Source: Gemmataceae bacterium (GTDB taxonomy: Bacteria; Planctomycetota; Planctomycetia; Gemmatales; Gemmataceae). Taken from it: a stretch of 53,123 nt of DNA. Positions 47,719-53,123 of the stretch are shown here, piece by piece; position 1 is the first letter of the stretch, and every line of letters starts with the position of its first letter. The DNA lies in the NCBI GenBank assembly GCA_019748295.1, contig JAIEPT010000225.1, forward strand, positions 1-53,123, written 5' to 3'. The notes under the pieces are model-generated. The model was not told the origin of the DNA, did no database searches, and was given only the letters and a program-made list of their open reading frames with translations. Made by a program: the position numbers and the translations under genes.

Positions 47719-49167
47719 CTACGCAAGGATATCGCGGAGGACATGCCCCCCGACGTCGGTGAGCCGGAAGTCGCGGCCGTTGAATCGGTAAGTCAGTCGT
47801 TCATGGTCGAGGCCAAGCAGATGCAGGATGGTCGCGTGCAGGTCGTTGACGTGCACCTTGTTCTCAACCGCCTTGTAGCCGAAATCGTCTGACCGCCCGT
47901 AGTGGACGCCGCCTTTGACGCCGCCGCCGGCCATCCAGATCGTGAACGCATGCGGATTGTGATCGCGTCCGCGCGAGCCTTGCGAATCGGAGGTGCGACC
48001 GAACTCGCCGCCCCAGATGACGAGCGTGCTGTCCAGAAGGCCGCGGGCTTTGAGATCGGCGAGGAGTGCAGCGGCCGGTTGGTCGGTGTGCATCGCGCAG
48101 GAGCGGTGATTCGTCTCGATGTTGTCATGCCCATCCCACGGCACATCGGCCACGCTGCCGTCGCCGCCGACGCCGCGGCCCGCGAAGATTTGCACGAACC
48201 GCACGCCGCGTTCGACAAGTCGCCGGGCCAGCAAGCATTGACGGGCGAAGGTGGCGCATTCGGGCCGATCGAGGCCGTACATCTTGTGGACGTGCTGCGT
48301 TTCCTGATTGATGTTGAGCGCTTCGGGCGCCGCCATCTGCATGCGATAGGCCAGCTCGAAGGAATTGATGCGTGCGGTGAGATCCGCCTGCGTCGAGCGA
48401 TCCTTGAGGTGCTCCTGGTTGAGCTGGCGGAGCAATTCGAGCTGCGAAGTTTGCTGCGTTTCCGATTGGTTCTGCGGGCGGACCAGGTTGTCGATCAACG
48501 TCGGCCGGCGCGAATCGATCGCCATCGCCTGGAATGTCTTCGGCAAAAAGCCAGCGGACCAAATCGCATCGTCGCCGCGAGGCTTGGTGTCGTGCATGAC
48601 GACGTAGGCGGGCAGGTTTTGGTTCTCCGAGCCAAGGCCGTACAGCGACCAGGCGCCCAGCGCGGGCAGGCCAGGGCGGACGCTGCCGCACATGAGTTCC
48701 ATCGAAGCGGGTGCGTGATTGTTGGCGGCGAGCCAGCAGGAGTGGAGCATCGCCATGTCGTCCGCATGCCTGGAAAGATGGGGAAAGAGATCGCTGATCC
48801 ACGCCCCCGATTGCCCATGCTGGGCCCACCGAAACGGCGACGCAAGGCATCGGCCGCTGGTGGTGAAGAACCCGGTCTTGGGGTCGGCGCCGGCAAGCTG
48901 CTGTCCATCGCGGCGCTGCAGTTCGGGCTTGTAATCCCAGGTATCGACCTGCGAAGGGGCTCCCGTCATGAAGAGCCAAATGATCGCTTTGGACTTCGCC
49001 GGAAAGTGCGGCGCCCGAGGCGCGAGCGGATTCGCCGGCGTGTTGGCCGCGGATTGCTCGTGCAGCAGCGACCCCAGCGCGAGCGACCCGAAGCCGAGCC
49101 CCGCTTGCTGAAGGAATCGGCGACGATTGGGAAGCGATAGCTCGCCGGGGGTGTAGTGGTTAAACAT
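47719..49167 (-). CDS. Tat-exported DUF1501 protein
   Basis: This 482-residue protein has a twin-arginine signal (NRRRFLQQAGLGFGSLALG). The sulfatase/alkaline-phosphatase-like DUF1501 domain shows IIWLFMTGAPSQVDTWDYKP, VPWDGHDNIETNH, LVIWGGEFGRTSDSQGS and GRDHNPHAFTIWMAGGGVKG. In planctomycetes it pairs with DUF1549/DUF1553 cytochrome proteins, as it does here (same strand, ~0.7 kb upstream). Its role, perhaps in breaking down complex polysaccharides, is unproven. It is the last gene of a four-gene set. Confidence 0.93.
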   Translation of the reverse strand: MFNHYTPGELSLPNRRRFLQQAGLGFGSLALGSLLHEQSAANTPANPLAPRAPHFPAKSKAIIWLFMTGAPSQVDTWDYKPELQRRDGQQLAGADPKTGFFTTSGRCLASPFRWAQHGQSGAWISDLFPHLSRHADDMAMLHSCWLAANNHAPASMELMCGSVRPGLPALGAWSLYGLGSENQNLPAYVVMHDTKPRGDDAIWSAGFLPKTFQAMAIDSRRPTLIDNLVRPQNQSETQQTSQLELLRQLNQEHLKDRSTQADLTARINSFELAYRMQMAAPEALNINQETQHVHKMYGLDRPECATFARQCLLARRLVERGVRFVQIFAGRGVGGDGSVADVPWDGHDNIETNHRSCAMHTDQPAAALLADLKARGLLDSTLVIWGGEFGRTSDSQGSRGRDHNPHAFTIWMAGGGVKGGVHYGRSDDFGYKAVENKVHVNDLHATILHLLGLDHERLTYRFNGRDFRLTDVGGHVLRDILA

Positions 49168-49197
49168 GGCAATCTCGTGGAGCCGGGTAGGTCGGAC

Positions 49198-49512
49198 CTA
49201 AAAACGACCGAGAACTGCGGCAAATTCGTGGCCGTCCATGTCGAGTGCGGTGCAGTAATCGAAGCCGTGCGGGTATTTCTTTTGATGAAGCGCGATCGCT
49301 TCGCGAACCGTTTCGTAGCCTTCGGGACGCCATTGCGTCAGCAAGCTCGGCACGAACTCGAACGTATCCGCAAGATCGGCGATGTGGGCTGATTCGCCTT
49401 TCCAGGCCAACATCCGAATCTCAACCAGGCTTCGATGAAGCAGGTAGCAAAGCTTTTGATGAATGCCTTCGGGAATCGTCGGAGGCGAATCCGACTCAAC
49501 TTTCATGTTCAT
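49198..49512 (-). CDS. Small unknown protein between cytochrome/DUF1553 and DUF1501 genes
   Basis: This 104-residue protein begins MNMKVESDSPPTIPEGIHQK and has a helical core (LCYLLHRSLVEIRMLAWKGE; SAHIADLADTFEFVPSLLTQ) and C-terminal HGFDYCTALDMDGHEFA. It has no export signal, unlike its two flanking neighbours. AGGGG about 9 nt upstream supports the ATG at 49512. Its start is 11 bp after the stop of 49524-49826. I do not recognise the family. Confidence 0.65.
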   Translation of the reverse strand: MNMKVESDSPPTIPEGIHQKLCYLLHRSLVEIRMLAWKGESAHIADLADTFEFVPSLLTQWRPEGYETVREAIALHQKKYPHGFDYCTALDMDGHEFAAVLGRF

Positions 49513-49523
49513 GGATTGAGCCC

Positions 49524-49826
49524 CTACGATTGGAGTTCCACTTCATCTAAGGGCGCCGAGCGGGGTTGGCCTGAACTGCCGAGCGGCTGGACTTCCAAAG
49601 GAGGAAGTGATGCTCGGCGTTTCGGATCGTTCATTGCGGACAGCACTCGCTGATAACGAGCATCGCTTTCCCATATCGAGCGTTTCGGCGAGTGCAATTC
49701 CGCAATCGAGCACTCGATGATTTGCGGCGGTTTCCCCTCTTCTCGCAAGACGGCGACCAGTGTTGCGATGCCGCATTCTCGGGTCGCGACTGCTCGTCGC
49801 ACTCCATTCTCGATGAAGAATGCCAT
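49524..49826 (-). CDS. Small unknown protein between cytochrome/DUF1553 and DUF1501 genes (2)
   Basis: This 100-residue protein begins MAFFIENGVRRAVATRECGI, continuing TLVAVLREEGKPPQIIECS, then SIWESDARYQRVLSAMND and a Pro-rich tail (SLPPLEVQPLGSSGQPRSA). The start is uncertain: GTG at 49841 or TTG at 49835 are also possible; AAGG precedes the TTG by 5 nt. It is cytoplasmic, with no known motif. It starts 35 bp after the cytochrome/DUF1553 stop codon, so one operon is likely. Confidence 0.6.
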   Translation of the reverse strand: MAFFIENGVRRAVATRECGIATLVAVLREEGKPPQIIECSIAELHSPKRSIWESDARYQRVLSAMNDPKRRASLPPLEVQPLGSSGQPRSAPLDEVELQS

Positions 49827-49861
49827 GGACTGCAACCGCACCTTGGTTGAGGCTGCTCCTC

Positions 49862-52800
49862 CTAATCGACGTAGATGAACTCATTCAAGCAAACCAGCAG
49901 ATGGCACAATTCCGCCATTGCCGCATCGCGGGCTTGCGGCGTGCTGCCGGCGCCGTCCAGAAACGCTTTGGCCCGCTGCAACTCCATCGGAGTCGGTTCG
50001 CGCGAAAGCGTGAGACGATACGCCTTCGCGGCAACGGCATCCACCGGCTGATTCGCGAAACCCTTCAGCCGTGCCGCGAGTTTCTCCGCCTGGCCGCGAA
50101 CGAAGGGGGAGTTCATCATGGCGAGCGCCTGGCTCGGCACCGTCGTCGTCGAGCGGTCGCCGATGCTCTGAATCGCTTCCGGCGCATCGTACATCTGCAG
50201 GAAGGGAATCAGCCGGCTCCGCTTCACGGTGAGGTAGATGCTTCGGCGAGGCGTTTTTTCCTCGAGCGTTCCCGGGCCGAACAGCTTGGGATCAAGCGAA
50301 CCGCCGACATGCAGCAGCGCATCGCGGATCGCTTCGCCTTCGAGACGCCGAGTCTCTCGGCGCCACACCAGTCGGTTCTCCGGATCGATGTTCCATCGCT
50401 CGGCATCGGAGGCCGTGTCTTGCTGATACGCGGCGCTGGCCATGATGAGCCGATGCAGCGGCTTCAGCTTCCAGCCCCCATTGATGAACTCACCGGCGAG
50501 CCAATCCAGCAGTTCGGGATGAGTAGGCCGTTCGCCCTGGGCGCCGAAGTCGTTGGTCGTGGCGACCAGCCCCCGGCCGAAATGATGCTTCCAGACGCGA
50601 TTGACGATCACGCGGGCCAGGAGTTGGCCGGCGCCCTGATCGACATCGGTCATCCAGTCCGCCAAGGCGACGCGTGGTTCGACGGTTGTCGGCATCTTGG
50701 GATCGGATTTGCCGACCCACTTCGCCTCGCCCATCGGCGTGCGAGCGAGCACTTGGAGGACGCCGGGGTTGACCTTGCCCTGCTTGCGATCCACTTCGCC
50801 GCGAACGAGGAAGAAGATGTCGTTGTTGCGCGGCCCGGCCGCGAAGACATCGATCAGCTTCGGCTGCGGGGCCTGCTTGGCGTGTTCGTCGATCGCTTTG
50901 TGCAGCTTCGCCATCTCCGGTTCGAGCGTGCGGAACCAACGGATCGCATCAGTGCGATTGGCGTCGTTGAGCGATCCCTTCGATGCGTCGAGCAACACTT
51001 GCAACTCGCGGCGATTTTGCAGTTCCGCAGCAGCATCGAGTTTGGTTGGCGTCGATGCGAATGCGAGGCGGGGGCGGCCGATGCCGAATTGGTTCCCCTC
51101 GAACTTCATCACGACGGTGAATGACGTGCCGCCGTCGAAGCCGACGGCAGTCCCGAAGTCGAACAGGGCCGCGTGATTCTTGCCGACCTGACCCGCGATG
51201 GACCAGCCGGTCTTCTTGGTCGCATCCACCGCATCCGCAAGCGGATTGCCCGGCTTTTCGAACGTCGCCTGGACCGCCTTCAGTTTGATGGCCGCTGACT
51301 TCGCCTTCGACTTTGCATCCAATGGGGCCGCCGTGACCGCAATGTTGGTGAGCACGAAGGCGCCATCCTTGCCGAGTCCTGGCCCCTTCATCGGCAGCGA
51401 CGGATCAATTAACGCCTCAAGACGAAGGTTCTTCACATCCTTCTGGAGGGTGTGGAAGACGAAGGTAAACGTATCGTTCGGCTCCGCTTTCCCCTTGGCG
51501 AGAAACGAGCCATCCGCTTGGCGTTCCCACGGCGTCTTCCCTGCGCCACTCACAAGATCGGCGACCTGCCATGAGGCTGCGGGCTTCTTCAACTCCGACT
51601 TCACCCACGCGTCGAATCGACTCGCGAATTGATCGTTCGTATAGCGATCGTAAGCGGCGACGATGTCGGCATGTTCGCGATCGTATTGCTCCTTCGCCTT
51701 GCGAAAGATTTCAGGTTGCGGATCGACCTTCACATTGGCGAAGTTCGTTTTCCCGATCGCGGAAAGCAGCTTGTAGTAGTCCATCTGGGGAATCGGATCG
51801 TACTTGTGCTCATGGCAGCGGACGCAGCCAAGCGTGAGGCCCAGCATCGAACTGCCGATGGTCGAAAGCATGTCGTCGAGGTGGTCGTAGCGGATGCGTT
51901 CTTCCGTTTTCGCCGTGATCTGACCGGGAAACGGGCCAGCAACGAGGAAGCCGGTCGCGGAGAGGGCGTCGTAATCGTTGGGCTTCAGCTTGTCGCCGGC
52001 GAGTTGCAGGCGGACGAACTGGTCGTAGGGCATGTCGTCGTTGAGGGCGCGGATCACCCAATCGCGGTAGTGGTAAGCTCCGGGGCGATCGCCGTCGAAT
52101 TCGTATCCGCCGCTCTCGGCGTAGCGCACCACATCGAGCCAGTGGCGGGCCCAGCGTTCGCCGTAATGGGGGCTTCGCAGCAGGCGGTCGATGAGCTTGG
52201 CATAGGCGTCGGGCGACGCGTCGTTGAGAAACGCATCGCGTTCTTCCAGTGTCGGCGGCAGGCCGATCAAATCGAAATAGGCCCGACGCAGCAGCTTCTC
52301 GCGGCTGGCGGCGCCGTTCGGTTTCAACTGCTTGGCTTCGAGCTTGGCGAGGATGAATTGGTCGAGGGGGCTGCGAACCCATGCTCCGTTTTTCACGGCC
52401 GGCGTCTCAATTTTGGCGAGCGGCTGAAAGGACCAAAACTTCCGCCCCTCTTCGACATCGATCTCGCGCTTGGCCGACTTGATGATCCCCTCGCGCGGAT
52501 CGGGAGCGCCCATCGCGATCCACTTCTCGAAATCGCCGATAATCTCCGCGGAGAGCTTGCCGGCAGGCGGCATTTCCAGCTTGTCGTGCCGCAACGCCTT
52601 CATCAGCAAGCCTTCCTTCGGCTTGCCGGGAACCAGCGAAGGCCCTTCGTCGCCGCCTTTCAAGAGGCCGGCTTTCGTATCGACGAACAATCCGCCTTTG
52701 AGCTTTTTGTTTTTGGCCGCGTCTTCCGAATGGCAGCGGTAGCACTGTTCCACGAGGACAGGCCGAATCTTCTTCTCGAAGAACTCGATCCCCTTGGCGT

Positions 52801-52867
52801 CGGGAGTTTGGCCCCGCGCGGTCGAGGCGATGGCGGCGACAGACAGGGCAAGAAAACAAAGACGCAT
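49862..52867 (-). CDS. Planctomycete cytochrome c (PSCyt1)-DUF1549-DUF1553 protein
   Basis: This 1001-residue protein has a signal peptide (MRLCFLALSVAAIASTARGQ). A PSCyt1 heme domain has CYRCH at 42-46, with MPPAGKLSAEI as the region of the Met ligand. DUF1549 is at ~160-370 (SPLDQFILAKLEAKQLKPN; YGERWARHWLDVVRYAESGG), with a second CVRCHEHKYDPI heme-type motif. A mid-region follows that may be a beta-sandwich. DUF1553 is at ~730-985 (LADWMTDVDQ; ARVIVNRVWKHHFGRGLV; VPSQALAMMNSPFV). It is found almost only in planctomycetes and relatives, exported, and thought to be an electron-linked polysaccharide enzyme; the reaction is unproven. Confidence 0.95.
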   Translation of the reverse strand: MRLCFLALSVAAIASTARGQTPDAKGIEFFEKKIRPVLVEQCYRCHSEDAAKNKKLKGGLFVDTKAGLLKGGDEGPSLVPGKPKEGLLMKALRHDKLEMPPAGKLSAEIIGDFEKWIAMGAPDPREGIIKSAKREIDVEEGRKFWSFQPLAKIETPAVKNGAWVRSPLDQFILAKLEAKQLKPNGAASREKLLRRAYFDLIGLPPTLEERDAFLNDASPDAYAKLIDRLLRSPHYGERWARHWLDVVRYAESGGYEFDGDRPGAYHYRDWVIRALNDDMPYDQFVRLQLAGDKLKPNDYDALSATGFLVAGPFPGQITAKTEERIRYDHLDDMLSTIGSSMLGLTLGCVRCHEHKYDPIPQMDYYKLLSAIGKTNFANVKVDPQPEIFRKAKEQYDREHADIVAAYDRYTNDQFASRFDAWVKSELKKPAASWQVADLVSGAGKTPWERQADGSFLAKGKAEPNDTFTFVFHTLQKDVKNLRLEALIDPSLPMKGPGLGKDGAFVLTNIAVTAAPLDAKSKAKSAAIKLKAVQATFEKPGNPLADAVDATKKTGWSIAGQVGKNHAALFDFGTAVGFDGGTSFTVVMKFEGNQFGIGRPRLAFASTPTKLDAAAELQNRRELQVLLDASKGSLNDANRTDAIRWFRTLEPEMAKLHKAIDEHAKQAPQPKLIDVFAAGPRNNDIFFLVRGEVDRKQGKVNPGVLQVLARTPMGEAKWVGKSDPKMPTTVEPRVALADWMTDVDQGAGQLLARVIVNRVWKHHFGRGLVATTNDFGAQGERPTHPELLDWLAGEFINGGWKLKPLHRLIMASAAYQQDTASDAERWNIDPENRLVWRRETRRLEGEAIRDALLHVGGSLDPKLFGPGTLEEKTPRRSIYLTVKRSRLIPFLQMYDAPEAIQSIGDRSTTTVPSQALAMMNSPFVRGQAEKLAARLKGFANQPVDAVAAKAYRLTLSREPTPMELQRAKAFLDGAGSTPQARDAAMAELCHLLVCLNEFIYVD

Positions 52868-52960
52868 GGGCGATCTTCGGTAATCAGGAAGGGATGCCGG
52901 CAGGCTTTCCTTTATACCGCATGCCGTTGCGCGAACCTATCAATTTTCATTGCGAAGCCG

Positions 52961-53048
52961 GGTTAGCCGCGACGCGCAGCGGAGCGCGGACTGCGTGCCA
53001 TGCGATCGCAGGGTGCGCAGTCCGCGCTCCGCTGCGCGTCGCGGCTAA
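52961..53048. repeat. R2 inverted repeat, copy 2
   Basis: GGTTAGCCGCGACGCGCAGC through CGGAGCGCGGACT and its near-perfect inverse ending CGCGGCTAA. It is tighter than copy 1 at 9932. On the minus strand its outer TAG closes the reading frame at the right edge. Confidence 0.9.
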
Positions 53049-53123
53049 AAGGGAGCGAGGATCAGGTAGCCTTGCGGTCCAATTACACTATACAGCGGCG
53101 CCAGTGCTTGCAGGTGAGGTAGT
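53045..53123 (-). CDS. C-terminal end of an unknown gene (partial)
   Basis: From the right edge, the minus strand reads LPHLQALAPLYSVIGPQGYL then ILAPF and a TAG (53045-53047) inside the R2 repeat. The gene body lies outside the window. The hydrophobic, aromatic composition fits a protein end, but 25 residues are too few to identify it. The stop lies within the repeat, as at gcvPA. Confidence 0.35.
   Translation of the reverse strand, partial: LPHLQALAPLYSVIGPQGYLILAPF

Overview
The window looks like chromosomal DNA of a GC-rich planctomycete, probably of the Gemmataceae (inference). The strongest signs are a planctomycete-type cytochrome c/DUF1549/DUF1553 protein next to a Tat-exported DUF1501 protein, many secreted proteins of unknown function, PQQ-like beta-propeller proteins, zinc-ribbon Ser/Thr kinases, an ECF sigma factor beside a giant membrane-anchored protein, and gene ends packed with long palindromic repeats. 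I saw no rRNA, tRNA, CRISPR array, insertion-sequence transposase or prophage.

Layout. 1-4.8 kb: a frameshifted D-threonine-aldolase-like gene at the left edge, a six-helix membrane protein, an orphan HicB, a Gfo/Idh/MocA oxidoreductase, an M24 peptidase and an AlkA-type glycosylase. 5-8.4 kb: two paralogous secreted retropepsin-PDZ proteins flank a translationally coupled two-gene unit that resembles a toxin tip plus partner; then a convergent pair of small unknown genes. 8.6-13.6 kb: glycine decarboxylase subunits gcvPA and gcvPB, a lipoate ligase/octanoyltransferase and an RlmI-like rRNA methyltransferase. 13.9-22.8 kb: two secreted unknown proteins, a decayed gene, a methyltransferase, two PQQ-like proteins and a REC-PAS-PAS-HisKA-HATPase-REC hybrid kinase. 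22.9-33.2 kb: an ECF sigma factor, a 1953-residue protein joining an anti-sigma zinc finger to a thioester alpha-2-macroglobulin, an MscS channel with four N-terminal repeats, and an Rrf2 regulator. 33.3-35.1 kb: a small membrane protein and a c-di-GMP-I (GEMM) riboswitch upstream of a putative outer-membrane protein. 35.3-38.4 kb: reverse transsulfuration genes (CBS, CGL) and a remnant of a homocysteine methyltransferase. 39.2-44.9 kb: an RsbW-like ATPase and a three-gene FHA, Ser/Thr kinase, pseudokinase-PP2C module. 45.5-53.1 kb: a STAND NTPase, the DUF1501 and cytochrome/DUF1553 genes with two small unknown genes between them, and the tail of one more gene.

How the genes may work together. 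The glycine cleavage P subunits and the lipoyl-transfer enzyme serve one pathway. CBS and CGL together convert homocysteine to cysteine. The sigma factor and the anti-sigma/alpha-2-macroglobulin fusion look like one envelope signalling unit, which I consider the most novel system here. The FHA, kinase and phosphatase genes look like one phosphorylation circuit.

A second theme is at least nine families of intergenic inverted repeats, about 25 to 590 bp long. They lie mostly at gene ends, are sometimes nested inside each other, and sometimes supply a stop codon or sit inside a decayed gene.
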